The notes: generated by a model not told the origin, from the sequence alone. DNA of 64,000 bases from Acidobacteriota bacterium (GCA_003224905.1 QIAA01000046.1:1-64000), one strand, 5' to 3'; positions 49,342-59,044 are shown, numbered from the stretch's first letter. Program-made: numbers and translations.

Positions 49342-51693
49342 CTATTCCGGATGAGCCTCCAGGCCAGTGTTGTGCGCCCCGCGGCGGCGTTTCTCTCTAA
49401 GATTGCGATAGGTTTCGAGCGCCCGTTGCGCGTCCTCGCGGCGGCCGTCGCGGCCATACGCGATGCTTAGTTGAGCGTAGGTCTTGTCGCGTTCCGGCGC
49501 GAGGCGCGCGGCGGCTTCCAGGGTTTGAATTGCTGCCTTGGCATCACCCTGCTGCAGCAGGGCTCGGCCCAATTCGAATCGTGCGTTGACGTCGTCGGGC
49601 TTTTCACGGATCACTTCTTCAAGGAGCCGAATTGCCGGATCAGTTTGCTGCGCGCCGATGAGGAAATACGCCAAGTGATACTTCGACATTGTGTCCGATG
49701 GATTCAGCTTGAGTTCAGCGCGAAACTGCTCTGCCGCTTGCTCCTGTTGGCCCTGATGTAACAGCACGAGACCTGAATAATAGTGCGCCTGTGGCAGCGA
49801 AGGCTGCAGCTCCAAAGCGCGTGTAAGTTCCTTAAGAGCAGGTTCGTATTCCTTTTCCTGCGCATACGCCTGGCCCAGCATTAAATGTATCTCCGGTGAA
49901 TTGCTATTCTGCTGGAGCATTCGCTCGAAGATTTTCGCCGCCGCAGCATTTTGCTCGGTTCGAACCAACGCTACACCCCAGGCGTACAGTAGACCCGGAT
50001 CGTTGGGAGGATCGGAAGTAAGGGGGCTAAGGACCTCGGTAGTTTTGGAAAAGTTGTCCGTCATGAAATAGCTCAAGCCAAGTAACTGGCGTACGGTTCG
50101 GTCTTCGGGATGACGGGCCAGATGCTCACTGAGAGGAGAGACAGCGTCAGCGTAACGATTCGCCCGGAAGCTGGCCATTCCCCAGTTGCGGTGTAAGCCC
50201 TCTAGATCAGGCTTCCAGCGGGCGGCTTGCTGAAAATATCCGGCCGCGTTTGCGTAGTCTTTCTGGCTGGCGTGGATCACTCCCAGGTCGTTGTATGCGG
50301 CAGCCAGCAATTCACCTGCCTGCGCGCGATATTCCTGCGCGGCTTTTTTCAGAGACTGGCTTGGAGCAGGCTCGGCCACCATGGCGCGGAGAGCCTCTTT
50401 CTTGCTGTTCTCGTCAGAGCTGACGAGCACGCCGCTGATTTCCTTGGCGGGCTTCTCCTGCTTTGGAGGCCTTTCCCGTTCCTGCTGGCGTGCCTGACCC
50501 AGCTTGAAGTTCTGCACCCGCAGCTCTTCGGAGAGTTGAACCTCCTTCTTGGCTTCCTCGGCTTGTCCTTGCCGAAGCAGTGATTGACCCAGCAGGTAAT
50601 GAGCGCGCGCTGCGTCATGCAGTGGCTGAGGCTGCTGGGCGCTTAGCTTGATGTACTTACGCAATGTCGTGATCGTAAGCTGGAGACGCTCGGTATTGAA
50701 GTAGAGTTGCCCCAGGTACAGCAAGGGTTCGGGAGCGGCGGGACGCACCTGTATCGCATGTTCGAGAAGCGGAGCAGCGACTGAGAACTCGTGCTGGTTC
50801 ACTGTGATGATTCCCAGGTAGAGCAAACTCAAATAGTCATCCGGCTGGATCTTCAGCTCCTCTTCGAATGCAGCACGTGCCTGCGGGTACGCAGTCTCCT
50901 CCAATTGAATGAGGTATGCGTACCCGAGATAGTAGTGTGCCCGCGGAAACTTTGGATCGATCGCAATGGCTTTATTAAACTCGCGAATGGCGAGCTCCAG
51001 GAAGCCGGTCTCGCGATAGGCGCGGCCGAAAAGCACATGCAACGCAGCAGACGGGCCCTCAAACGCCAGAATACGATCGAATAGTTCGGTGGCCTCACTC
51101 AGCCGCTGAGCCTGGAGATAATTGATTGCCAAACTGTAGGCAGTTTCAAAATCGGGCTGAATCGTGAGCCCCGTCTTGAGCTCATCGATGGACCGAGCCA
51201 GATCCCCGTCGATAAGATAGATCTTCCCCAGAAGTTTGCGGGCGCGCGCCGATTGTGGGTTCTTCTGCAAAACTGATTCGGCCAGCCCTTTTGCCTTCGG
51301 CGAATCGCCTTGCCGAAAGTAAACAATTGCCAGATCGATCCGAGCGTCGGCATAGTCCGGGTTTGAATCGACGGCGGCATGCAACAGGCTCGTCGCTTCG
51401 ACATAATTTCCATTGCCGGATTCGATATTCCCCAATTGCTGCAGGCCAAGGGTAATAACTTGCCGGTACTCGCGCTCTGCGCCTTGAAGATTGCCCTCCT
51501 TAGTGGCCGCTTGGGCGCTGTCGTAATGGTTCTTCAGGACTTGGGCGGGATCTTGCTGTGTCTCTTCACTCGGAGTAAGAACTGCTGCAAGACAGCATCC
51601 CAAAAGTACCCAAGCCCTTGCACAGGCATGGTGAGGGATTTGCTGAACGGTTCCCAAGATGGCTCTGGAGAGAGCGTGCAGACAACTTGTCAT
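49342..51693 (-). CDS. Large exported TPR-repeat protein
   Basis: 783 residues from the ATG at 51693, which begins just after the preceding gene; a longer frame would overlap that gene. The N-terminus has a hydrophobic stretch (RAWVLLGCCLAAVLTPSEET) consistent with export, possibly a lipoprotein. About 18 TPR units follow in two blocks separated by a charged linker at about residues 400-450 (QERERPPKQEKPAKEISGVL). No catalytic domain is seen. It is related in style to the TPR protein at 43265-44476. Confidence 0.9.
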   Translation of the reverse strand: MTSCLHALSRAILGTVQQIPHHACARAWVLLGCCLAAVLTPSEETQQDPAQVLKNHYDSAQAATKEGNLQGAEREYRQVITLGLQQLGNIESGNGNYVEATSLLHAAVDSNPDYADARIDLAIVYFRQGDSPKAKGLAESVLQKNPQSARARKLLGKIYLIDGDLARSIDELKTGLTIQPDFETAYSLAINYLQAQRLSEATELFDRILAFEGPSAALHVLFGRAYRETGFLELAIREFNKAIAIDPKFPRAHYYLGYAYLIQLEETAYPQARAAFEEELKIQPDDYLSLLYLGIITVNQHEFSVAAPLLEHAIQVRPAAPEPLLYLGQLYFNTERLQLTITTLRKYIKLSAQQPQPLHDAARAHYLLGQSLLRQGQAEEAKKEVQLSEELRVQNFKLGQARQQERERPPKQEKPAKEISGVLVSSDENSKKEALRAMVAEPAPSQSLKKAAQEYRAQAGELLAAAYNDLGVIHASQKDYANAAGYFQQAARWKPDLEGLHRNWGMASFRANRYADAVSPLSEHLARHPEDRTVRQLLGLSYFMTDNFSKTTEVLSPLTSDPPNDPGLLYAWGVALVRTEQNAAAAKIFERMLQQNSNSPEIHLMLGQAYAQEKEYEPALKELTRALELQPSLPQAHYYSGLVLLHQGQQEQAAEQFRAELKLNPSDTMSKYHLAYFLIGAQQTDPAIRLLEEVIREKPDDVNARFELGRALLQQGDAKAAIQTLEAAARLAPERDKTYAQLSIAYGRDGRREDAQRALETYRNLREKRRRGAHNTGLEAHPE

Positions 51694-51716
51694 TGAATCG
51701 ACTAACCAGCGCGGAC

Positions 51717-52868
51717 TTACGCTGAGTATTTTACGCCGACCCACTTCCGTTCCCGCGAACTCGCGAGGATGGCGTCGCAGAGAACCATTTCATCGTGGCC
51801 GGTTTGAAACGTGGGGAACGAGCGGGCAGCGCCGAAATCGGCTTTCTCAACGTAAGCGTAGAAATCTTTGAATAATTGCGCGAACGTGTCCGGATACCCT
51901 TCCGTGTGCCCGCCCGGATATGCTGAATAGCCGCGGGTGGCAGGGCTCATCAGAGCTGGGTCTTTGGGCATTACCTGATTAGGTTCTGCGCGGCGTCCCA
52001 TCCAAAGCGTGTTGGGTTCCTCGGAATGCCAGGATACTGAGCCTTCCGATCCATCGATTTCCCACCACAGCCGGGCTTTGCGACCGGCGCTGATCTGAGA
52101 AACAGTGATCACGCCACGCAGGCCTCCTTCGAAGCGCAGCAGCACGGAAGCGCAATCATCAGTCGTAATCTTCACTTCCTCGAACTCGGTGGCACTCGCC
52201 TTTTGAAAACTTTCCACTCGCCCGCGCGGTTTGCGGCGCACCGGAATAACTGTCGCAAGATCGGCGCAGACCTCGGTTACTTTCCGTTGCGTGAGCCACA
52301 TAAGCGTGTCGAGCACGTGTGTGCCGATATCGGAGACCGCGCGTAACTCTCCTCCGAGTTGCGGTTCCAAACGCCAGTTCCAGTCCGTGGGGTAAAGAAG
52401 CCAGTCCTGAAGGAAGCTGCCTTGCACCAGCTGCGGCTCGCCAATCAGGCCGCGTTGGATCATCGAGTGCGCTTCCTGGCAGAGTGGATAGTAGCGCAGG
52501 TTATAAGCGACTCCGTCCACGCGCTTCAGTTTCTTTGCCAGATCCACCAGCGCGGAACTTTCGCGCGTGTCCATTGCCAGCGGCTTCTCGCACATCACCT
52601 GCTTGCCGGCTTCGAGCGCGGCCTTGGACTGCTCAAAATGGACATTATTAGGCGTGCAGACGTGCACAACATCTACCGATTCGTCACGGGTGAGCTCATC
52701 GAGCGACTTGTAAGCCCGCTCGATCCGCAGCGCGCGGCGGGACTGCTCCGTCCGTTCCGGCGTGCTGCCCAAAATCCCGACTACCGGAATGCCCTGCCGA
52801 CGAAGCGCTTCCACATGCGCTCTGCCGACGAAACCTACGCCAATGACTGCGGCTTGGAGACCGCTCAA
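51717..52868 (-). CDS. Gfo/Idh/MocA family oxidoreductase
   Basis: 383 residues. The Rossmann domain has AVIGVGFVGRAHVEALRRQG and the family motif EKPLAMD (Lys of the catalytic site), with a GFO_IDH_MocA C-terminal domain from about residue 130 (GVAYNLRYYPLCQEAHSMIQ). It should oxidise or reduce a sugar or inositol-like substrate with NAD(P). It lies 23 bp upstream of the TPR gene and 58 bp downstream of the PLP enzyme, all on the same strand, so the three may form an operon. Confidence 0.93.
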   Translation of the reverse strand: MSGLQAAVIGVGFVGRAHVEALRRQGIPVVGILGSTPERTEQSRRALRIERAYKSLDELTRDESVDVVHVCTPNNVHFEQSKAALEAGKQVMCEKPLAMDTRESSALVDLAKKLKRVDGVAYNLRYYPLCQEAHSMIQRGLIGEPQLVQGSFLQDWLLYPTDWNWRLEPQLGGELRAVSDIGTHVLDTLMWLTQRKVTEVCADLATVIPVRRKPRGRVESFQKASATEFEEVKITTDDCASVLLRFEGGLRGVITVSQISAGRKARLWWEIDGSEGSVSWHSEEPNTLWMGRRAEPNQVMPKDPALMSPATRGYSAYPGGHTEGYPDTFAQLFKDFYAYVEKADFGAARSFPTFQTGHDEMVLCDAILASSRERKWVGVKYSA

Positions 52869-52926
52869 GGATTCACCTCTGGCAAGAATAACCTGGGGAC
52901 ACAGAGGCTCACAAAGGAACGCGAGC

Positions 52927-54129
52927 CTATCCTACTTCTACATGTTGACGCGCCGGCGAGAGCACTGCCAGCGCCTGCTCCAGATCAGCAATCAGATCAT
53001 CCGCGTTCTCGATGCCAACCGAAAGCCGGATCAGTTGGTCGGTGACGCCCATTTTCTGCCGGTGCTCGGCGGAAATCATCGCATGTGAAGTGAGCGCGGG
53101 GATGGTGACCAGAGAATCCACGCCTCCCAGACTTGGCGCCAGCCTGAACAGATTCAGCGACTCGGCCAACCGGCGTGCGTCTCCTGCGTTTCCGTCTACC
53201 TCGAAACTAAGCACACCGCCTCCGCCATGCATTTGCTCCATTGCCAGCGCACGCTGTGGATGGCCTTCGAGAAACGGATAATGCGTGCGCCTTACCTTGG
53301 GATGTCCGTTCAGGAACTGCGAAACTCGCAGCGCGTTCTCGTTGTGACGCTGAACGCGTACCGCAAGCGTTCGGATACCGCGCAGCAACAGCCAGGCAGC
53401 GTGCGGGTCCATGCATCCGCCCAATGTCGTGCGGCTCTCGTGAATTTCATCGATCAAATCGCGGCGGCCGGCGACGATTCCGCAAATCAGATCAGAGTGC
53501 CCGCCAAAATATTTTGTGCCGGAGTGCATCACCAGATCGATTCCAAATTCCGCCGGGCGGGTATTGATCGGCGTGGCGAATGTGCTATCGATAAGCGTGA
53601 TCAGATTGTGCTGCTTCGCCAGCGCGACTACTTTGCGCAAGTCCACGACGCGAAGGGTGGGATTGGTCGGAGATTCCAAATACAGAAGTCGGGTGCTCGG
53701 GCGAATGGCGCGCGCGTGCTGGTCGTACTCGATTGTATCCACAAATGTGGTTTCAATACCGTGCTTCGGCAGCCATGAGCTGAAAAACTTCGTCGCTCCC
53801 CCATAGATGTCACGTTGCGCAACCACGTGATCGCCACTTTTCAGCAGGGCGAGAACGGAAGTTGTAATCGCTGCCATACCCGAGGCGAATAACAGCGCCT
53901 TGTCTGTGCCCTCCAGTTGCGTGACCGCATTCTCCGCTACCGTATGCGTGGGATTCCCGTAGCGTGTGTAAAACATGTCGGTCGGCGTAGCACGGACTTG
54001 CTGCTCCGTGTCGGTGACCTCAAAAGTGGAAGTCTGATAAATGGGAGTAGCGAGAGGGCCATTCTTCTTTTCGGGATCAACTCCTCCGCGAACAGCCTCG
54101 GTTTCCTGCCGGTAATGATGGGATTTCAT
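52927..54129 (-). CDS. Cystathionine gamma-synthase/lyase-type PLP enzyme
   Basis: 400 residues from the ATG at 54129, which has CAGGAGC just upstream; the frame is open to 54279 without support. The PLP Lys lies in DLVMHSGTKYFGGHSD, and other family marks are YTRYGNPTHTVAENAVTQLE, LFASGMAAITTSVLALLKSG and LLYLESPTNPTLRVVDL. It acts in transsulfuration or methionine metabolism. The sequence alone does not separate gamma-synthase, gamma-lyase and methionine gamma-lyase. Confidence 0.92.
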   Translation of the reverse strand: MKSHHYRQETEAVRGGVDPEKKNGPLATPIYQTSTFEVTDTEQQVRATPTDMFYTRYGNPTHTVAENAVTQLEGTDKALLFASGMAAITTSVLALLKSGDHVVAQRDIYGGATKFFSSWLPKHGIETTFVDTIEYDQHARAIRPSTRLLYLESPTNPTLRVVDLRKVVALAKQHNLITLIDSTFATPINTRPAEFGIDLVMHSGTKYFGGHSDLICGIVAGRRDLIDEIHESRTTLGGCMDPHAAWLLLRGIRTLAVRVQRHNENALRVSQFLNGHPKVRRTHYPFLEGHPQRALAMEQMHGGGGVLSFEVDGNAGDARRLAESLNLFRLAPSLGGVDSLVTIPALTSHAMISAEHRQKMGVTDQLIRLSVGIENADDLIADLEQALAVLSPARQHVEVG

Positions 54130-54197
54130 AGATGCTCCTGGCGCAGACTTCCGACAACCAAATAAGTGTACGGGAAAATTTTCTACCTGAAAACGAT

Positions 54198-54220
54198 GTG
54201 GCGAGGGCGTCCTCGCCCGT
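54198..54220. repeat. GC-rich palindrome, second copy of the type seen in rpoB-rpoC
   Basis: GGCGAGG (54200-54206) pairs with CCTCGCC (54211-54217) around GCGT. The layout GTGGCG...CCTC.CCCG matches the element at 11005-11024. It lies in the divergent gap before the third PilZ gene. Confidence 0.55.
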
Positions 54221-54340
54221 GCTCCCCTTCCCAGCAAGCACTTTGTGTACTCATCTAGCACCCCGCACGCCTGGGCCATTCATCGTACAAACCTTCTTAT
54301 TTAACCTCCGGAAAATTTTCTGAGAGGATTACCGGTCGAC

Positions 54341-54655
54341 ATGAATCCAGAGCGTCGGGCAAGTCCACGCATTGCAGTTCAGCAGCAGATCTCAATCTCG
54401 TTGGGAAATGGGGGCGACATTACAGGAATTACCGAGAACATTTCTCGCGGTGGCGCATTTCTTTATTGTGATCGTTTCATACTTTTGGGAACTAAATTGC
54501 GGCTCCTGTTGGTTCTGCCGGCGGAAATCAGCGAATCGGGGAGCGTGCAGGCGTCCTGCCTGAGCAAAGTAGTCAGGCTTGAAGATCAGCTCAAGGAGGG
54601 CAAGTTCGCAATCGCGCTGGCGTTCTTGAATGTCGAAACATTCCCTCGAGCATGA
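54341..54655 (+). CDS. PilZ domain protein
   Basis: 104 residues, just the domain. NPERRASPRIAVQQQISISL carries the Arg-rich segment and ENISRGGAFLYCDR is the second motif (NxSRGG). It is a predicted single-domain c-di-GMP receptor and the third PilZ protein in the window. It ends 9 bp from the stop of a gene on the other strand. Confidence 0.83.
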   Translation: MNPERRASPRIAVQQQISISLGNGGDITGITENISRGGAFLYCDRFILLGTKLRLLLVLPAEISESGSVQASCLSKVVRLEDQLKEGKFAIALAFLNVETFPRA

Positions 54656-54664
54656 CTGAGACTC

Positions 54665-55756
54665 TTATTGTCCGCGACTCGCGGCCACCTGCTTCTCGCT
54701 TGGCGTCATCTGATTCCAGATAACCTGCAGGTTCTGCTGCAACCGGGTATTGCTGGGTTGCTCGTGCAGCGCGCGTGCGAACCATCGATAAGCTGTTGGC
54801 AGATCGCGACCCACGCAGTGGCCAGTCGCATACATTGCGCCCAGTAGTGTGTAGGCTTTCGGATTAGTTGCCCGCGCGCCTATCAGCAAATCGCGCTGCG
54901 CGCGTTCACAATCTTGCCGCACCCCACCTGTTCCATAAAGGTATCGTTCTCCTTCGGCGACCAGCCGGTCCTCTTTGTTTGGCGCGGGAGGGGAGACCTC
55001 AGCCTTAGTGGGAGCGGGTTTTGTAGTTGAAGGTTTCGCTGGGGCGGTTTCCTTCGCAACCACCGGAGGCTCCTCTGCTTTCTGTTCCTTCGTAGTCGCT
55101 GGATTCTCATTTGCGGCTGGAGGAGCTTCAGCGTCCTCCGATTTTTGCTGCGGCGTTCCGGCAGCTTTAGGCGGCAGGGCAGCATTGGATTCGGGAGTAG
55201 GAGCAGAATCGGCTGCTTTGGGCTGCGCAGCGGATTCTTCAACTACCGCAGTTGCCGAGTGTGTCTCGCCTGCATTCTCCGACGGATTTGGGGCAGGCGG
55301 CGTAGTAGTTGGCGCAGGAGCCACAGCTGTGCCGCCTGCAGAAGAATCTGTCGCGTTCGGTGTCTCGGCGGGAGCAGTGCTGCTTGCTACCGGACGTTTG
55401 GCCAAGCGAGTTGCAAGACCATAAAGATCAGCGCGCCACCGCCATCCCGAATAGCCGATTCCGGCAACGATGAGAATTAGAATCAGGTAAAACAAGGCAT
55501 GTCGCGATTGAGGTTCGTCATCGAGCAGGTAGTCGTAATTTGTCCGCGAGCTCTCATCCGCCAAACCTAAGAAAGAAGGACCGCTCACCGGCGCTGAACG
55601 CCGCGTCTCCGCCGCAGGCTCATGCGTCCGCGAGCGCGGCTCAAAGCCGGACAGTGGAGCGGGCTGCAAAGGTGCGCCACACGTGCCGCAGAACCGGTAT
55701 TGCGGATTGTTCTCCTGACCGCAGTGTTCACATCGGATCGTCATCAGGTTAAGCAT
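54665..55756 (-). CDS. Membrane protein with zinc ribbon and Sel1-like repeats
   Basis: 363 residues from the ATG at 55756 (an ATG four codons later is equally possible). A zinc ribbon opens the protein: IRCEHCGQENNPQYRFCGTC. One membrane helix follows (ALFYLILILIVAGIGYSGW, about residues 90-108), then about 150 residues rich in Pro, Ala, Thr and Glu and finally Sel1/TPR-like repeats (KAYTLLGAMYATGHCVGRDL, PTAYRWFARALHEQ). The ribbon is cytoplasmic and the repeats would be outside. Function unknown; the layout suggests a scaffold that links inside to outside. Confidence 0.82.
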   Translation of the reverse strand: MLNLMTIRCEHCGQENNPQYRFCGTCGAPLQPAPLSGFEPRSRTHEPAAETRRSAPVSGPSFLGLADESSRTNYDYLLDDEPQSRHALFYLILILIVAGIGYSGWRWRADLYGLATRLAKRPVASSTAPAETPNATDSSAGGTAVAPAPTTTPPAPNPSENAGETHSATAVVEESAAQPKAADSAPTPESNAALPPKAAGTPQQKSEDAEAPPAANENPATTKEQKAEEPPVVAKETAPAKPSTTKPAPTKAEVSPPAPNKEDRLVAEGERYLYGTGGVRQDCERAQRDLLIGARATNPKAYTLLGAMYATGHCVGRDLPTAYRWFARALHEQPSNTRLQQNLQVIWNQMTPSEKQVAASRGQ

Positions 55757-55901
55757 AAGAGTATAGCCACTTGGATGAGGAATTCCGCTTTTTCGTTGGA
55801 ACAACTCGGCCCAGCTTACCTTTACACCTTCTGCTGCAACGTGTTAACCTCAACAGAGTTACAACAAAACTGAAAAAACTGAACAGGAGTGCATCAGGTT
55901 A

Positions 55902-56168
55902 GTGCTAGCCAGAGAGCAAAAACGAACCCTCATCGACCAACACCGCACGCACCCCACCGATACGGGTAGTCCCGAAGTCCAAATCGCATTGTTGAGTGAG
56001 CGCATTGGTCAGTTGACGGAACATTTCAAGACGCACCAGAAGGATCATGGTTCGCGCCGTGGTCTTCTCATGCTGGTCAGTAAACGGCGTCGTTTACTCG
56101 ACTACCTGAAGAAATACGATTCCGACCGTTACAAGGGCGTGGTTCACAAACTGGGCCTGCGCAAGTAG
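55902..56168 (+). CDS. rpsO: Ribosomal protein uS15
   Basis: 88 residues, normal length, starting at GTG. Family motifs are [40 protein letters not shown] and [14 protein letters not shown]15 binds the central domain of 16S rRNA early in 30S assembly. It is followed by pnp, the classical rpsO-pnp pair, 213 bp downstream. Confidence 0.97.
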   Translation: MLAREQKRTLIDQHRTHPTDTGSPEVQIALLSERIGQLTEHFKTHQKDHGSRRGLLMLVSKRRRLLDYLKKYDSDRYKGVVHKLGLRK

Positions 56169-56381
56169 CTCCGCCCGGTTCGCAGCTCTGCGTGCAATCC
56201 CAACGAGAGCCGGAGTCGTTATTTGCCTACATCGATGAAGATGCCTATAGCAGTGTGCTTACTGCCTATTCTCTCCAAAACCTCGCTGATTGCGCCCCAC
56301 CAGCACTATTCCTATGGCGAATCCGCGGGGCTGTTGCAAACCAAACTGGAAAGATGCCCTCTTGTAGAAAAGGAATGAATC

Positions 56382-58760
56382 ATGAAACACGAAGTATTCG
56401 TTGAGCTTGCCGGTGGCAAACGCCTTTCTTTCGAAACCGGCAACCTGGCCAAACAGGCGCATGGCGCGGCTGTCGTGCGCATGGGTGATAACGTCGTTCT
56501 TGCCACCGGAGTTTCTAACGCCGACCCGCGGGAAGGCATTGACTTCTTCCCGCTCACTGTCGATTATCGCGAATATACCTACGCTGGCGGGAGGATTCCC
56601 GGCGGCTTCATCAAACGCGAAGGCCGCCCCAGCGAGCGCGAGATCCTGACTAGCCGCGTTATTGACCGGCCTATCCGGCCGCTGTTCCCCGAAGGATTTC
56701 GTTGTGAGACCCAGGTTATTGCCTTTGTCTTGTCCGCCGATACTGAGAACGATCCCGATGTGGTTGCCATCAATGCTGCATCCTGTGCCCTGACAATCTC
56801 GGACATTCCCTTTGAGGGGCCGATAGGCGCCGTACGCGTAGGTTTGGTCAACGGCGGCTTTGTCGTGAATCCAACTTACAGTGAGATGCGAGACAGCCTG
56901 CTGAACATTATGGTGGTGGGCACCGCGGACGGAATCGTGATGATCGAGTCTGGCGCGCGTGAGGTTAAGGAAGAGACGGTCGTCGATGCCATCGATTTTG
57001 CCCACACCGAGATCAAGAAAATCTGCTCGACCATCAATGAGCTGCGGCAAAAAGCGGGCAAGGCCAAGCGCGAAGTCACTCCGCCTGAGTTCGATCAGAC
57101 TTACTACGACAGCCTAAAGAAGAAGATCGGTGCCGATTTGTCCGAGCGGCTGGACACCCAGAAACATGTCAAGTCCGAGAGCTACACTCTGGTGAAGGAG
57201 CTCAGGAAGAAGCTGCAGGCCGAATTGCCGGAAGAGGACGAAGAAGCCCGCGACAAGCTTGAGCACTATTATGAGATTTTGCGCGAGCGCATTTTCCGCG
57301 AGCAGGTGATCAGTCATAAGCGCCGTCCCGATGGCCGGGCCTTCGATCAGATTCGCCCAATCTCGATTGAAGTCGGCGTGCTCCCACGAACCCATGGCTC
57401 GGCAATCTTCACGCGCGGCGAAACCCAGGCGCTTGTCACTACTACACTCGGAACCAGCGAAGATATGCAGCGTCTGGAGGTCTTCGAAGGTGAAGCCAAG
57501 AAGCGCTTTATGCTGCACTATAATTTCCCGCCGTTTTCCGTCGGAGAAGTTGCATTCCTGCGCGGGGCTGGCCGACGTGAAATCGGCCACGGTGCGCTCG
57601 CCGAGCGGTCAATTAGTTCGGTGCTTCCCAGCGAGGACAAATGGCCATACGCAATTCGCGTGGTCTCCGATATCCTCGAGTCCAATGGTTCTTCCTCTAT
57701 GGCAACCGTTTGCGGAGCGTCGCTGTCGCTCATGGATGCCGGGGTTCCGCTAAATTCGCCGGTTGCCGGCGTCGCCATGGGCCTGGTGAAAGAAGGCGAT
57801 CAATACGCCGTTCTTAGTGACATTGCAGGTGCCGAAGACCACTACGGCGACATGGACTTCAAAGTCGCAGGTACGCGCGATGGCATTACCGCTCTGCAAA
57901 TGGATATAAAGGTCAGCGGCATTACTGCTCAGATCATGCGCGAAGCCCTTGCGCAGGCACAGCGCGGACGCCTCTACATTCTCGACAAGATGGCTGAAGC
58001 ACTCAGTGCTCCACGCGAGAAGGTTTCCGCATTCGCTCCCCGCATTTACACGCTGCAGATTCCAGTCGACAAGATTCGCGACGTGATCGGGCCCGGCGGG
58101 AAGATGATTCGCAGCATCATCGAGCAGACCGGCGTCAAAATCGACGTCGAAGACAGTGGCAGAGTGAATATTGCTTCCAACGACGAAGCTTCGGCGGCGA
58201 AGGCGCTGCAATTGATCGGCGACCTTACCGCCACAGCTGAGGTCGGCAAGACCTATCTGGGCAAAGTCTCGCGCCTGGCTGATTTCGGCGCATTTGTCGA
58301 AATTCTTCCCGGAACCGACGGCCTGCTGCACATCAGTGAGGTCGCCGAACACCGTATCCGGGATGTCCGCGACGAACTGAAAGAAGGAGACCAGGTTCTG
58401 GTCAAGGTTCTTGCGGTCGAAGGCAATCGCATCCGGCTTTCACGCAAAGCAATCCTTAAGGAACAGCGTGCCAAGATGGGTGGTGGCGGAGCCGAGGGTG
58501 GCGCCGAAGTCTCCGGCGAAACAGCGCCCGCCCCCGCGCCTGCCTTGACGATCGAGGGCGGGGCTGATTTCGACGAGTCCGAGCCGAACTTCAACCGCGA
58601 CGAACCACATCATGCCACCGCAGACCGAGGCGGTGATCGCGATCGTGGTGGCGATCGCGGCCGCGGCGGCCGGCCGGCAGGAGGCGGACGCCATCGGCGA
58701 GGCCGAAATGGCCGCGGCGGGCACGGCGGCCAGCATGGAGGGCACGGCGGACGACGCTGA
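56382..58760 (+). CDS. pnp: Polynucleotide phosphorylase
   Basis: 792 residues with GGAATG-type ribosome site. Two RNase PH domains (VFVELAGGKRLSFETGNLAK; GSAIFTRGETQALVTTTLGT) flank a helical domain, followed by KH (IPVDKIRDVIGPGGKMIRSI) and S1 (GKVSRLADFGAFVEILPGTD, GLLHISEVAEHRIRDV). It degrades RNA 3' to 5' with phosphate and can add tails. Beyond the usual length is a roughly 90-residue tail with an acidic stretch and then repeated RGG/GRGG motifs and His, an RNA-binding type of tail. It forms a pair with rpsO and ends just before a strong terminator. Confidence 0.97.
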   Translation: MKHEVFVELAGGKRLSFETGNLAKQAHGAAVVRMGDNVVLATGVSNADPREGIDFFPLTVDYREYTYAGGRIPGGFIKREGRPSEREILTSRVIDRPIRPLFPEGFRCETQVIAFVLSADTENDPDVVAINAASCALTISDIPFEGPIGAVRVGLVNGGFVVNPTYSEMRDSLLNIMVVGTADGIVMIESGAREVKEETVVDAIDFAHTEIKKICSTINELRQKAGKAKREVTPPEFDQTYYDSLKKKIGADLSERLDTQKHVKSESYTLVKELRKKLQAELPEEDEEARDKLEHYYEILRERIFREQVISHKRRPDGRAFDQIRPISIEVGVLPRTHGSAIFTRGETQALVTTTLGTSEDMQRLEVFEGEAKKRFMLHYNFPPFSVGEVAFLRGAGRREIGHGALAERSISSVLPSEDKWPYAIRVVSDILESNGSSSMATVCGASLSLMDAGVPLNSPVAGVAMGLVKEGDQYAVLSDIAGAEDHYGDMDFKVAGTRDGITALQMDIKVSGITAQIMREALAQAQRGRLYILDKMAEALSAPREKVSAFAPRIYTLQIPVDKIRDVIGPGGKMIRSIIEQTGVKIDVEDSGRVNIASNDEASAAKALQLIGDLTATAEVGKTYLGKVSRLADFGAFVEILPGTDGLLHISEVAEHRIRDVRDELKEGDQVLVKVLAVEGNRIRLSRKAILKEQRAKMGGGGAEGGAEVSGETAPAPAPALTIEGGADFDESEPNFNRDEPHHATADRGGDRDRGGDRGRGGRPAGGGRHRRGRNGRGGHGGQHGGHGGRR

Positions 58761-58782
58761 TATCCTGCTCTGTGAAAATCAT

Positions 58783-58813
58783 AAGGGCCGTGATTCTGTC
58801 ACGGCCCTTTTTC
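58783..58813 (+). terminator. Strong intrinsic terminator after pnp
   Basis: AAGGGCCGTGA (58783-58793) and TCACGGCCCTT (58799-58809) pair perfectly over 11 bp around TTCTG, and the stem runs into TTTTT. It lies 22 bp past the pnp stop. The leading As would also give some function in the opposite direction. Confidence 0.92.
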
Positions 58814-59044
58814 TACAACTCCATTCTGTTAGATAAGGCGCGCGCGCCGTCAACCAGCCATTGACGACAGTCTAGCCAATCGGGCAGTAACACTTCGATA
58901 CGGCAGAAACCGTATTACTGTGCAGCGCCTTGCATCTTAGAGGGTGAACACACCGGCGCAGTGCAGCAACGGTCACGTGTTTCTGCGGGAGCGCGAAAAC
59001 GACGGAATAGAAATGGCAGTCCAGGAGCCTTGACAGCGAAAACG

